NCBI RefSeq assembly: GCF_010729895.1
Contig: NZ_AP022612.1
Coordinates: 744,001-808,000 of the forward strand
Source of the DNA: Mycolicibacterium confluentis
GTDB lineage: Bacteria > Actinomycetota > Actinomycetes > Mycobacteriales > Mycobacteriaceae
Reading direction: 5' to 3'
DNA: 64,000 nucleotides
Shown here piece after piece: positions 1-7,330 of the stretch. The notes beneath the pieces are model-generated. The model saw only the letters and a program-made list of their open reading frames with translations. It was not told the origin of the DNA and ran no database searches. The position numbers were made by a program, and so were the translations under genes. The number at the start of each line of letters is the position of its first letter. The first letter of the stretch is position 1.

Positions 1-297
1 CGTCACCTGCAGCAGTGCGTTGGCGCCCGGCAGTGGAATCTCCTCGCCCGAGGCGTCCGCGTGCGCAGGCAGCGGCCGGTACCCGACCGTATGACCCGGC
101 ACTCGGTCGGTGAACTCCAGCACCAACCGGTCATAGCCGTCGTGCCGGGCCAGGCGCACCGCCGCCAGGTGGGCCAAGTCGCCGGGCCGCACCTGGTGCA
201 CCTCGGTGGTCGCGGCACCGGGCAGCGCCGGGGCGCCTCCGCAGCCGCTCACCAGCGCCACCGCGGCGATGCACGCGGCGAAGAGTGTGCGCGACAT
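1..297 (-). CDS. AMIN-like domain lipoprotein, 3' truncated by window edge
   Basis: The first 99 codons of an exported lipoprotein running off the left edge are present. The N-terminus is a short signal peptide ending in the lipobox LVSGC (Cys19), so a lipidated protein on the outer face of the membrane is expected. The mature part (LARHDGYDRLVLEFTDRVPG) matches the mycobacterial AMIN-like fold seen in small conserved lipoproteins. The start is probably leaderless: a TACCCT -10 box (304-309 on the plus strand) ends 6 nt before the ATG. It is divergent from the MDR reductase. Function unknown. Confidence 0.8.
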   Translation of the reverse strand, partial: MSRTLFAACIAAVALVSGCGGAPALPGAATTEVHQVRPGDLAHLAAVRLARHDGYDRLVLEFTDRVPGHTVGYRPLPAHADASGEEIPLPGANALLQVT

Positions 298-377
298 ATC
301 CCGAGGGTAGCGTCGGTGCTGTCGGCAATCTTGTCCATTCGCCGCGAAAGCCTCAGGGCCTTGGGTAGTTTCGACCC

Positions 378-1403
378 GTGTCGGAGTTGAAGAACCGCCA
401 GGTCAGGCTGTGTCGACGCCCCAACGGGCTGGTCCAGCCCGAAGACACCGAACTGGTCACCACCGCCGCGCCGGAACCCGAAGAGGGGGAGGCGCTGGTG
501 CGCACCACCTATGTGGGCATCGACGCCGCGGCGCGCACGTGGCTCAACGACCAGCCCGGCTACCTGCCGCCGGTGCAGTTGGGGGAGGTGATCCGCGCGG
601 CAGGCATCGGCGAGGTGGTGGCGTCGAAGTGCCCGGCGTATGCCGTCGGCGACGTGGTCACGACCTTGACGGGCTTCCAGGAGTACGTGATCGTCCGCGA
701 TGACGTGTTCTGCACCCCGGTGACGGGGATGGACGACGTCGACCAGACCGCCGTGATGGCCATCTACGGCCCGACGGGCGCGACGGCGTATTTCGGCATG
801 GCCGACATCGGCCGTCCGCAGGCGGGGGACACCGTCGTGGTGTCGGCCGCGGCGGGCGCCACGGGTTCGGTGGCCGGTCAGATCGCCAAGATCGCGGGTG
901 CGCGGGTGGTCGGAATCGCCGGTGGCGCAGAGAAATGTCGTGCGGTGATCGACGACTTCGGCTTCGACGCCTGCATCGACTACCGAACCGAGGACGTGCC
1001 CGCAGCGCTCAAGCAGCACTGCCCGCGCGGTGTGAACGTGTACTTCGACAACGTCGGCGGGCCGATCCTGGACGCGGTGCTGGGGAGGTTGGCCCCGAAG
1101 GCGCGGGTCGTGCTGTGCGGCGTCATCTCCAGCTATCTGACCGGTGAGCATCCCGGGCCCGCGAACTACGTCAACCTGCTCGCGAAGACCGCCACCATGC
1201 AGGGCTTCAACGCCCTCGACGAGTGGGGCCGATTCGATGAGGCGTTCGCGGCGCTGCGGGCGTGGGAGGGGCAGGATCTGCTCCGCCACCGCGTCACGGT
1301 CTACGACGGCATCGAATCGTGTGTCGACGCCTTGAACGGACTGTTCGAGGGAGCCAACATCGGCAAGATGCTCGTCAAGATCGCCGAGCCCACTCCGCGC
1401 TGA
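378..1403 (+). CDS. MDR-family NADPH-dependent oxidoreductase
   Basis: A 341-residue zinc-independent medium-chain dehydrogenase/reductase of the leukotriene B4 12-hydroxydehydrogenase / prostaglandin and curcumin reductase type. It has a GroES-like N-terminal half and a Rossmann domain with VVSAAAGATGSVAGQIAK (about residues 154-171), followed by the GGAEKC cofactor-binding stretch typical of NADPH users. The family reduces alpha,beta-unsaturated ketones or quinones; the substrate here is unknown. The start is GTG; a TAGTTT -10 box (366-371) 6 nt upstream suggests a leaderless transcript. Confidence 0.88.
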   Translation: MSELKNRQVRLCRRPNGLVQPEDTELVTTAAPEPEEGEALVRTTYVGIDAAARTWLNDQPGYLPPVQLGEVIRAAGIGEVVASKCPAYAVGDVVTTLTGFQEYVIVRDDVFCTPVTGMDDVDQTAVMAIYGPTGATAYFGMADIGRPQAGDTVVVSAAAGATGSVAGQIAKIAGARVVGIAGGAEKCRAVIDDFGFDACIDYRTEDVPAALKQHCPRGVNVYFDNVGGPILDAVLGRLAPKARVVLCGVISSYLTGEHPGPANYVNLLAKTATMQGFNALDEWGRFDEAFAALRAWEGQDLLRHRVTVYDGIESCVDALNGLFEGANIGKMLVKIAEPTPR

Positions 1404-1430
1404 TCCAACCGTGGGCGCAGACTGACCGGC

Positions 1431-2162
1431 ATGACTTCACCGGCCCGCCTTGATCGCTGGGAGCACAGAGCGGAGTGGCCACTGGCCGCGATCGCGCTGG
1501 TGTTCCTGGCCGCCTACTCACTCGAGGTCCTCGCCGCGCCTTCTGGACGTACCGCGCTGGCGATCGGCCTCGTGACGAGGGTGTGCTGGGCCGTCTTCGT
1601 CATCGACTACCTCGCCCGGATATGGCTGGCAGACGACCGGTGGCGCTGGTTCTGGCGACACCTGATGGACCTGTTGATCGTGGTGCTTCCCGTCCTGCGG
1701 CCACTTCGGTTGGTGCGCTTGGTCATTCTGGTGACGGTGCTGCAGAAGGCAGTCGGCAACGCCATCCGAGGCAGGGTGGTGGTGTACGCCGTGGCGGGCG
1801 CGGTCCTGCTGGTCTACGTCGCGTCCCTGGCGGTGCTGCAGGCCGAACGCGTTGATCCGCACGCCAGCATCACGAGTTTCGGTCAGGCCCTGTGGTGGTC
1901 GATCACCACCATCACGACGGTGGGCTACGGCGACGAGTACCCCGTCACCACCACAGGCCGTGTCATCGCGGGCCTGCTGATGATCGGCGGCATCGGACTT
2001 CTCGGCACCATCACGGCCACGATCGCGTCGTGGATCGTGCAGCGCGTCGCCGAGGAGGACACCGCGAGCCAGGCGGCCACGGTCGCCCACATCGCCGAAC
2101 TCCGCGATGAGATCCGTGCGCTGCGCGCGCAGTTACAGGTTCACGACGAGGTGCGCACCTAA
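1431..2162 (+). CDS. Voltage-gated-type potassium channel subunit
   Basis: A 243-residue membrane protein with the K+ selectivity filter TTVGYGDEY (residues 162-170). Upstream segments resemble S1-S4, including an arginine-bearing helix (RPLRLVRLVILV, residues 90-101). Two pore helices flank the filter and a short C-terminal coiled-coil tail (HIAELRDEIRALRAQLQ) could mediate assembly. Compact for the Kv-like bacterial family. The ATG lies 7 nt after a weak -10 (CAGACT), so the transcript may be leaderless. It probably conducts K+ across the cytoplasmic membrane; gating is not deducible. Confidence 0.88.
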   Translation: MTSPARLDRWEHRAEWPLAAIALVFLAAYSLEVLAAPSGRTALAIGLVTRVCWAVFVIDYLARIWLADDRWRWFWRHLMDLLIVVLPVLRPLRLVRLVILVTVLQKAVGNAIRGRVVVYAVAGAVLLVYVASLAVLQAERVDPHASITSFGQALWWSITTITTVGYGDEYPVTTTGRVIAGLLMIGGIGLLGTITATIASWIVQRVAEEDTASQAATVAHIAELRDEIRALRAQLQVHDEVRT

Positions 2163-2204
2163 GAGAATGTTTGCTCGAGGCCCGGTTCGGGACATTATGG
2201 GAGG

Positions 2205-2993
2205 GTGAACCTTCTGCCCACCCCTGAGGTGACGATCAGCGATTCCGACGTCGAGGACGCGCTGCGGCGCGCTGTCGGGATCATCAACCCACTGCTCGAC
2301 GTGCTGAGTTCAGACCCGCTGCGGGTGAAGCGCCGGACCCCGGATTTCGCCGACGGACCGCTGGACAAAGTGGCCGACGGGCTGGCCTGGGCCCTGAACG
2401 TGGCCGACGTCCCGGGCACGTCGGCCTGGGATCACCTCGACGTCGACGCCCGCATCCATTGGTGGGTGCGTCGGGTCGGCGCGTTGAGCACCGTCGCGGT
2501 GGCGTTTCCCGGTGTGCTGGGCGCGGTGGGGCGGACGCTGCCGATCCAGGACCTTCTGGGATTTGCCAACCAGGCCATCGTGCTGTGTGCGGTGGCCCGC
2601 GAACTCGGTGTCACCGACCGGGCCAGCCAGGCCCGCCTGCTGGCGGAGGTGCTGTGCGATCGCGACTTCACCGACTCCGACTCCGACTCCGACTCCAACG
2701 CCGACTCCGAGGCCGATGCCGACGTCGACGCCGACGTTGACGAACCCGAGGAACCGATCTCCCGCACGCCGCTTGGCATCGCCAAGGCGTTGTGGCGTCT
2801 GGTCGGCCTCTTCGATGCGATCGGCGATGAGGTCGCGAAGAGACCCCGCCCACGGGGGCCCTTCCACTATCTCGGGATGCTGCCCGGGGTGGGCGCTTTC
2901 GCGTCCTACATCGGGGAGGGGCGCGCGCTGTCGCGCGCGGCCAAGGACGCGCGGAGGTGGGTGGACCGTCACGCGACGGAGGTCACGGCGTAG
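2205..2993 (+). CDS. Conserved hypothetical protein with Asp/Ser acidic repeat
   Basis: A 262-residue protein of unknown function starting at GTG 2205. The N-terminal half contains a tryptophan-rich region (DARIHWWVRRVGALSTVAVA) and one or two hydrophobic helices. Residues about 155-180 are a low-complexity acidic linker of D-S repeats passing into D-A/D-V, encoded by hexanucleotide gactcc repeats at about 2671-2712. The C-terminal segment has a hydrophobic GPFHYLGMLPGVGAFASYIG stretch. Membrane association is possible. I do not recognise the family; codon usage and GC content look native. Confidence 0.7.
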   Translation: MNLLPTPEVTISDSDVEDALRRAVGIINPLLDVLSSDPLRVKRRTPDFADGPLDKVADGLAWALNVADVPGTSAWDHLDVDARIHWWVRRVGALSTVAVAFPGVLGAVGRTLPIQDLLGFANQAIVLCAVARELGVTDRASQARLLAEVLCDRDFTDSDSDSDSNADSEADADVDADVDEPEEPISRTPLGIAKALWRLVGLFDAIGDEVAKRPRPRGPFHYLGMLPGVGAFASYIGEGRALSRAAKDARRWVDRHATEVTA

Positions 2994-3002
2994 CTGGCCC
3001 GT

Positions 3003-3374
3003 TCAGGCGGGACGCGGACCACTGGTCAGGTTGGCGACCCAGCGCCGCGGGCACACTGTGCGCAACATCGAAGGCCTCGGAGCCTGAGGGGTTTGGGGCG
3101 TCGCGGCGGCCACCATCTCCTGCACGATCGCCCGAAGTTCCCGCAGGGCGAAGTGGAGGCGGGCCCGCACCGCGTCCTCGGCGATGTGGAACTCCGTGGC
3201 GATCTGCTCCGTCGTCGAGTGCTCATAGAAGGACCGGCGCAGCAGAGCGCGGTGTTCCGGGGAGAGCCGTTCCACGGCGGCGGTCATCAGTGACTCATCT
3301 GAGGTGTGCTGACCTGCGGGAATCTCATGCGGGCCGTGTTGGTCGGCCGCTCCCTGGCGCTCTGAAAGGCTCAA
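3003..3374 (-). CDS. Stand-alone sigma-70 region 4 protein
   Basis: A 123-residue protein with only sigma region 4: AAVERLSPEHRALLRRSFYE, the helix-turn-helix TTEQIATEFHIAEDAVRARL and HFALRELRAIVQEM, most like the C-terminus of mycobacterial ECF sigma factors SigL/SigK. There is no region 2 upstream, so it cannot melt a promoter alone; it may be a regulator that touches -35 elements or RNA polymerase, or an ECF remnant. The start is TTG 3374 with an excellent ribosome site (GAGGAGGG, 6 nt spacing). It is divergent from the GntR gene and shares its promoter region. Confidence 0.75.
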   Translation of the reverse strand: MSLSERQGAADQHGPHEIPAGQHTSDESLMTAAVERLSPEHRALLRRSFYEHSTTEQIATEFHIAEDAVRARLHFALRELRAIVQEMVAAATPQTPQAPRPSMLRTVCPRRWVANLTSGPRPA

Positions 3375-3412
3375 GACATGCCCTCCTCGTTCGGTCCCCG
3401 ACGGGATGTCCT

Positions 3413-3440
3413 GTTGTTATAGTAATAGTACAACTAGGGA
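3413..3440. promoter_or_regulatory. AT-rich shared promoter/operator region
   Basis: A strongly AT-rich island in a GC-rich genome lies between the divergent sigma-like and GntR genes. It contains TTGT-N12-ACAA as an imperfect inverted repeat around TATAGTAATAG, a plausible -10 region and HutC-type GntR operator. Inferred from position and base composition only. Confidence 0.4.
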
Positions 3441-3492
3441 TTTGGGAAGGCTTGGCCATTTTTGGGACAGCTCGGTCAAGAGGGGCGGCGCA

Positions 3493-3567
3493 GTGATCAC
3501 CTTCGGAACCACGACCATCGCTCTCGAAACAACGACCATCACTCTCGATACAACGGTGCGCCGATGA
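3493..3567 (+). CDS. Candidate 24-residue leader ORF coupled to the GntR gene
   Basis: GTG 3493 has a strong ribosome site (GAGGGG, 7 nt spacing) and opens a 24-codon frame that ends in TGA overlapping the GntR ATG (ATGA at 3564-3567). The peptide contains a heptad repeat, TTTIALE then TTTITLD then TT. The GntR ATG has no ribosome site of its own, so translation of this mini-ORF could load ribosomes onto it. Alternatively the repeat is selected as DNA (see the repeat at 3511). Confidence 0.45.
   Translation: MITFGTTTIALETTTITLDTTVRR
3511..3552 (+). repeat. Tandem 21-bp direct repeat upstream of GntR
   Basis: Two adjacent 21-bp units (3511-3531 and 3532-3552) differ at two positions; a third degenerate unit (12 of 21 matches) sits at 3490-3510. 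One helical-turn multiple (21 bp) is suited to cooperative binding by a dimeric regulator, so autoregulatory operators for the adjacent GntR protein are plausible. The same unit encodes the heptads of the leader ORF. Confidence 0.6.
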
Positions 3568-4370
3568 CCCGCGGGGACGGTCGTCGTCCCGCCCCCACCA
3601 CCGCCGCGGGGGTGCCGCTGCACAGGCAGCTGTTTCTCGTCCTGCACGACGAGATCGAACGCGGTGCGATCCCGGCCGGCGATCCCCTGCCCACGGAGCA
3701 GGAGTTGTGCGAACAGTTCGGCGTATCCCGCATCACCGTCCGGCGGGCACTGTCGGATCTGGCCGACCAGGGCTACATCACGCGCAAGCAGGGGGTCGGG
3801 TCATTCGTGCGCGAGTTCGGCCCGCGGGCCGGGCAGGCCTCCACCCGGTCATACATGGACGAGCTGCGCCAGGTGCACTTCGAAACCGATGCGGAGGTCG
3901 TCGACTGCACTGTGGGCGATGTCCCGCACCTCGTCGCCGGCAGGCTGGGTGTCACCGGCCAGATGCTGCACACACTTCGGGTGCGGCGGGAGCGCCGAAC
4001 CGGGGAAGCGCTGATCGTCACCGAGGCCTGGCTGCCTGCCGAGCTCGCCGGAACCATCACCGCCGACAGGCTGGCCCACACGGCGATGTACGAACTTCTG
4101 GCCGAAGTGGGACTCGTGGTGCAGCGAGTGCAGCACGAGATCACCGCCGAGATCGCCGGACCGCGTAATGCCGGGCTGCTGGACCTGGCCATCGGCGCGC
4201 CCGTCCTGCGGGTCAACCGACTCGCCTTCACCGGGGGCGAACAACCGCACCACTACCTGTCAATCCTGCTGTCGCCGAGCAGAAGTCGCATTGTGCTCAA
4301 CCACACCTCCGAAGAGTTGATGCGGGCCGACACCATGGCGATGCTGCACGACGTGCGTCCCGAGAACTGA
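3564..4370 (+). CDS. GntR-family (HutC/UTRA) transcriptional regulator
   Basis: A 268-residue regulator. The N-terminal winged helix (VPLHRQLFLVLHDEIERGAI, LPTEQELCEQFGVSRITVRR, GYITRKQGVGSFV) is a textbook GntR DNA-binding domain. The C-terminal part (LRVRRERRTGEALIVTEAWL, then the LRVNRLAFTG strand) is a UTRA ligand-binding domain, as in HutC, PhnF and NagR. The ligand is unknown. The start is ATG 3564 because upstream in-frame alternatives are only a TTG at 3462 that would translate the operator-like repeats. It may control itself and the divergent sigma-like gene. Confidence 0.88.
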   Translation: MTRGDGRRPAPTTAAGVPLHRQLFLVLHDEIERGAIPAGDPLPTEQELCEQFGVSRITVRRALSDLADQGYITRKQGVGSFVREFGPRAGQASTRSYMDELRQVHFETDAEVVDCTVGDVPHLVAGRLGVTGQMLHTLRVRRERRTGEALIVTEAWLPAELAGTITADRLAHTAMYELLAEVGLVVQRVQHEITAEIAGPRNAGLLDLAIGAPVLRVNRLAFTGGEQPHHYLSILLSPSRSRIVLNHTSEELMRADTMAMLHDVRPEN

Positions 4371-4509
4371 TTTCTCAGTCCGCGCCGGGAGGCGCCCAGC
4401 ACCCGTCGAATGCCCGGGCTTCATTTGCTGAAGCTGCGCGGCCCAATCGGCCCCGTCGTGGGTGCCGTTCGGTGGAAAGTTGAACGCCCTGTTGGCGGCG
4501 GGTAGGGGC
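4371..4509. other. Convergent intergenic region
   Basis: This 139-bp spacer lies between the GntR gene and the convergent DUF427 gene. I see no convincing gene or strong hairpin. Confidence 0.5.
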
Positions 4510-5298
4510 TCAATTCCCAGAATCGGCAGACGGACTGAACTGGGTCCGCGGCCGCTCCAAGGCCACCCCGTCGACGGTGATGTCGACCTTCTCGTTGTAG
4601 AACGCGATCAGGTTGGCGATCGGTGCGACCGCCTGCAGAGGCGTGTTGTACGTCCAGGCGATGTCCTCATACAGGGTGTCTCCCACACGGGCTGACCAGT
4701 AGCCGGACGTGACTCCCTTGTAGGGGCACAGGGTCTGGGTGTCCGAGGGCTGGAGATGTTCGAACGACACGTCGGTGCGGCCGATGTAATACCTTGTCGG
4801 AAGGCTGGTTTCGAACAGAAGAACCGGGGTGTGGGTGTCGGCCAGCGACACGCCGTCGAGCGACACCGTGACGTGGCGATGCGAACGCAGCGCGTCGATC
4901 CGGGCGTAGGGGTTTCGGGGGTGTCCGTAGATGGGCTCATCCTCCTCGAACCACGTCAACGCATCCCACTCGAAGCGCACCAGTCCGGAGAAGGGACTGT
5001 CGCCGGCGTCGAACACCCGCGCCGCCCCCTCGACCGTCCCAGCCGCGCCGACCAACGAGAACGTCCGGGACGGACCGAACTGCACACGCTGCGGGTGGTC
5101 CTCGTCGCGCAGAACACCGTCTGAGACGTCGGCAAGCGGGATGTAGTACTGCGGGTAGTACGGCATCTCCCAGACGTAGCGTGCCGCAAGGGTGTCGAAC
5201 ACCAGGTCGGAGCCGAAGAAGCCGCGAACCCGTCGCGGCGACGGTTCGATCCGTCCACGGGCCGCTGCGGCCGCAGGGTAGTCGGGCGATGTGCTCAT
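4510..5298 (-). CDS. DUF427 domain protein (tandem)
   Basis: A 262-residue protein with two copies of the DUF427 fold. The first lies around VWEMPYYPQYYIPLADV; the second carries the family signature LPTRYYIGRTDVSFEHL followed by TLCPYKGVTSGYWSARVG and DIAWTYNTPLQAVAPIANLI. The family is widespread in actinobacteria and cyanobacteria and its biochemical role is not established. The start is ATG 5298, preceded by GGGAGAA at good spacing; an upstream in-frame extension looks like non-coding leader. Confidence 0.85.
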   Translation of the reverse strand: MSTSPDYPAAAAARGRIEPSPRRVRGFFGSDLVFDTLAARYVWEMPYYPQYYIPLADVSDGVLRDEDHPQRVQFGPSRTFSLVGAAGTVEGAARVFDAGDSPFSGLVRFEWDALTWFEEDEPIYGHPRNPYARIDALRSHRHVTVSLDGVSLADTHTPVLLFETSLPTRYYIGRTDVSFEHLQPSDTQTLCPYKGVTSGYWSARVGDTLYEDIAWTYNTPLQAVAPIANLIAFYNEKVDITVDGVALERPRTQFSPSADSGN

Positions 5299-5430
5299 CT
5301 GCGTTCTCCCTGTGTGGCGACGGATGGGATGAATCGACGATCCCACTGTTTACGCCTCGCCACGAGGGCTATGGCTTCACTGATGCCAACAGGTGAGGCC
5401 CCGGTGGTCGACAACCGACAGGGTTCGCAA

Positions 5431-5742
5431 ATGCCGTTGTCAGTGACACCCGAGGGCGATGATGACCGGATGGTCAGCATGCCGGCCATGACGTGGCAAG
5501 GGGGACCGTCAGCCGAGAACGGCATTCGGTGGCGCTGGCTGATCGTGCTGCTGCTGCTCGTGGCGGTCGGCACGACGCTGTGGGACGCGTGGAACGGATC
5601 GCTCGGCAACGCCGCCGCCTCGGCGATCTACCTGGTGCTTCTGGTCCTCGAAGTGTTCTGGTGGCCCAAGCGGCAGGCGCACCTGCTGGCCAACGCCGAC
5701 CGGGCCGCGGCGCTGGCGGCCCAGGTCGACGTCGCCGACTGA
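5431..5742 (+). CDS. Small membrane protein of unknown function
   Basis: About 103 residues with two predicted membrane helices (WRWLIVLLLLVAVGTTLWDAW and AAASAIYLVLLVLEVFWWP) and a C-terminal alanine-rich tail. The start is uncertain: ATG 5431 is preceded by a weak -10 (CAGGGT) 6 nt upstream, ATG 5470 is an alternative, and the frame is open back to GTG 5314. Divergent from DUF427 and convergent with the VOC gene. Not a family I recognise. Confidence 0.6.
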   Translation: MPLSVTPEGDDDRMVSMPAMTWQGGPSAENGIRWRWLIVLLLLVAVGTTLWDAWNGSLGNAAASAIYLVLLVLEVFWWPKRQAHLLANADRAAALAAQVDVAD

Positions 5743-5746
5743 CGAA

Positions 5747-6100
5747 TCAGCGGGCCAGCGGCTTGTAGAAGACCAGTCCGTTGCCCTTGTTGTCGTAGAC
5801 CACCGCGCGGCGTTCGTGCGCGTCGTCGTACGGGCCCTTGACGATCCCGCCACCGCTGGCCTCGATGGCCTTCGCGGCCGCGTCGACGTCGTCGGTCTTG
5901 ATGCCGACGACGACCTGGCCAGGGATCGGGTGGTCCACCGCAGTCGCGAGCGCGAGCGTCACCGAACCACCGTCGAGTGCCGCGAAGTGAGCACCGTCCC
6001 GGAACTTCAGCTTCATCCCCAGCGTCTCGCTGTAGAACCGAATGGACTCATCCAGGTCATCGGTCGACAGGATGATCATCCGAACGTCATGGTCACTCAT
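5747..6100 (-). CDS. VOC family protein (glyoxalase-like)
   Basis: A 117-residue single vicinal-oxygen-chelate domain. It has the usual pattern MIILSTDDLDESIRFYSETL at the N-terminus and AVVYDNKGNGLVFYK at the C-terminus. These fold as a beta-alpha-beta-beta-beta pair and dimerise; members are lyases, dioxygenases or drug-binding proteins, so the reaction cannot be named. A clear ribosome site (AGGAGG) precedes the ATG at 6100. Confidence 0.85.
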   Translation of the reverse strand: MSDHDVRMIILSTDDLDESIRFYSETLGMKLKFRDGAHFAALDGGSVTLALATAVDHPIPGQVVVGIKTDDVDAAAKAIEASGGGIVKGPYDDAHERRAVVYDNKGNGLVFYKPLAR

Positions 6101-6433
6101 GGGTCCTCCTGTGGGCGAACAGCTTTCATGCCGGTACAGGACTCTACTCCCACACGTTTTCGAGCCCCGGCGTGGTGGGCGTCACCGTCTCAGTTCGGTT
6201 CATGCTGAGCGGAAGCCTTTCACGCACGTCAACGACCACAGACACTGATCGCAGTCGCTCATGGGACGCCGGTACGGGCCCCGAGCGCGGGGCGGGCACC
6301 TCTCGGGGTCCGCCTTTCTCACTGTTTGCGGCGTCGAGGAAAGGAGTCGTGGCTCATGGCAATCGGATGCTGTCGTTGCTGTCGTATGGACCGCCCGTCG
6401 CCCACCTCCGATCTGTAGCCCCATGAGGAAGCC
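6101..6433 (+). promoter_or_regulatory. Leader region of sulfonate operon
   Basis: This 333-bp gap upstream of the sulfonate-type operon is not empty. It contains a GC-rich stem (GCCCC/GGGGC around 6278-6293) and, near its 3' end, the polycysteine mini-ORF at 6356-6418. The layout (structured leader, Cys-coding peptide, first operon gene 15 bp later) is what a cysteine-responsive attenuator would look like. No known riboswitch consensus was recognised. Confidence 0.5.
6356..6418 (+). CDS. Polycysteine leader peptide (20 aa)
   Basis: ATG 6356 follows an AGGAAAGGAG ribosome site (spacing about 9 nt) and encodes a 20-residue peptide beginning MAIGCCRCCRMDRP, with four cysteines in residues 5-9 and a stop at 6416-6418. 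In M. smegmatis, polycysteine-coding short ORFs ahead of sulfur-assimilation operons are known to act as cysteine-responsive attenuators: slow decoding of Cys codons under sulfur shortage changes expression of the downstream genes. The position, 15 bp before a sulfonate-uptake operon, fits that role. Unlike the described leaderless examples it has a Shine-Dalgarno sequence. Confidence 0.75.
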   Translation: MAIGCCRCCRMDRPSPTSDL

Positions 6434-7330
6434 ATGACTGTCACCGTCGCCGACACCGGCGCCACCCTCGACGTGGGGCGCGCCCATCCGGCGGTCATCA
6501 CCCCCGCCGAGTGCGACGTCTTCACACCCGTCAACGGACAGAAATCGGCGCTGCGCAGGTTCGTCGCGCGGTTCAACTGGCCGCTCGGCATCTACACCAC
6601 TCCGCTGGTCCTGCTGATCCTGTGGCAGATCGCCAGTTCGCTTGGCCTGCTCCCTGAGTCGGTCGCCCCGGCGCCCACCGCGGTGCTCGGCGAAGCGATC
6701 TACCAGAACAACGCCGGAACCCTGCTGGTCGACATCGGGGCCTCCCTCGAACGCGCCGGCCTCGGCCTGCTGCTCGGACTCGCGGTGGCCATCCCCGTGG
6801 GCATCGTCGCAGGCCTGCTGCGGGCCGGCGAGATGACCTTCAACGGCATCTTCCAGATCCTCAACACAATTCCACTGCTGGCGATCCTGCCGCTGATGGT
6901 GGTGTGGTTCGGCATCGACGAGCTCACCAAGGTGCTGTTGATCTCGCTGGGCGCGGCGATCCCGATGTATCTGAATCTCTTCGCGGCGATCCGCGGTGTC
7001 GACAAGCAGTTCCTCGAGATGGCCAGGGCGTCGGGTGCTTCGCGACTGACGGTGCTTCGCCGGGTCGTGCTGCCCGGCGCGTTGCCGGGATTCCTGGTGG
7101 GCCTGCGGTTCTCGCTGGCTTACAGCGTGCTCGGACTGGTCGCCGCCGAGACGGTCAACGCCGATGAAGGCGTCGGACACATGATCCTGATCGCGCAGAC
7201 GTACATGCGAAACGAGGGCGTGTTCCTCGGTCTCGTGATCTACGCGATTCTGGGCCTGGCCGCCGATCAGATCGTCCGCATCCTCGAGCGCACCCTGCTG
7301 CGCTGGCGCGACGCGGGGGCAGTGGCATGA
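6434..7330 (+). CDS. ABC transporter permease, SsuC/TauC type
   Basis: A 298-residue inner-membrane permease of the nitrate/sulfonate/taurine family (BPD_transp_1). It has about six membrane helices and the cytoplasmic coupling loop MARASGASRLTVLRRVVLPG (the EAA-type motif). It is first in an operon with ATPase, lipoprotein binding protein, FMN monooxygenase and MFS transporter, with 4-nt overlaps at most junctions. The likely role is import of an organosulfur compound. A gaggaag ribosome site precedes ATG 6434. Confidence 0.9.
   Translation: MTVTVADTGATLDVGRAHPAVITPAECDVFTPVNGQKSALRRFVARFNWPLGIYTTPLVLLILWQIASSLGLLPESVAPAPTAVLGEAIYQNNAGTLLVDIGASLERAGLGLLLGLAVAIPVGIVAGLLRAGEMTFNGIFQILNTIPLLAILPLMVVWFGIDELTKVLLISLGAAIPMYLNLFAAIRGVDKQFLEMARASGASRLTVLRRVVLPGALPGFLVGLRFSLAYSVLGLVAAETVNADEGVGHMILIAQTYMRNEGVFLGLVIYAILGLAADQIVRILERTLLRWRDAGAVA

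Noticed and set aside
249..1289. Long minus-strand open frame opposite the MDR reductase
   Set aside because: It is an antisense shadow with Arg/His/Gly-rich low-complexity composition typical of GC-rich DNA, while the plus strand encodes a recognisable enzyme.
3462..3563. TTG 3462 as start of the GntR regulator
   Set aside because: It would translate the 21-bp repeats into a His/Arg/Asn-rich tail absent from the family, and there is no ribosome site.
6101..6355. Possible S-adenosylmethionine or other riboswitch in the sulfur operon leader
   Set aside because: I looked for the conserved cores of known actinobacterial SAM-type riboswitches and did not find them; only a short GC-rich stem and the polycysteine ORF are supported.
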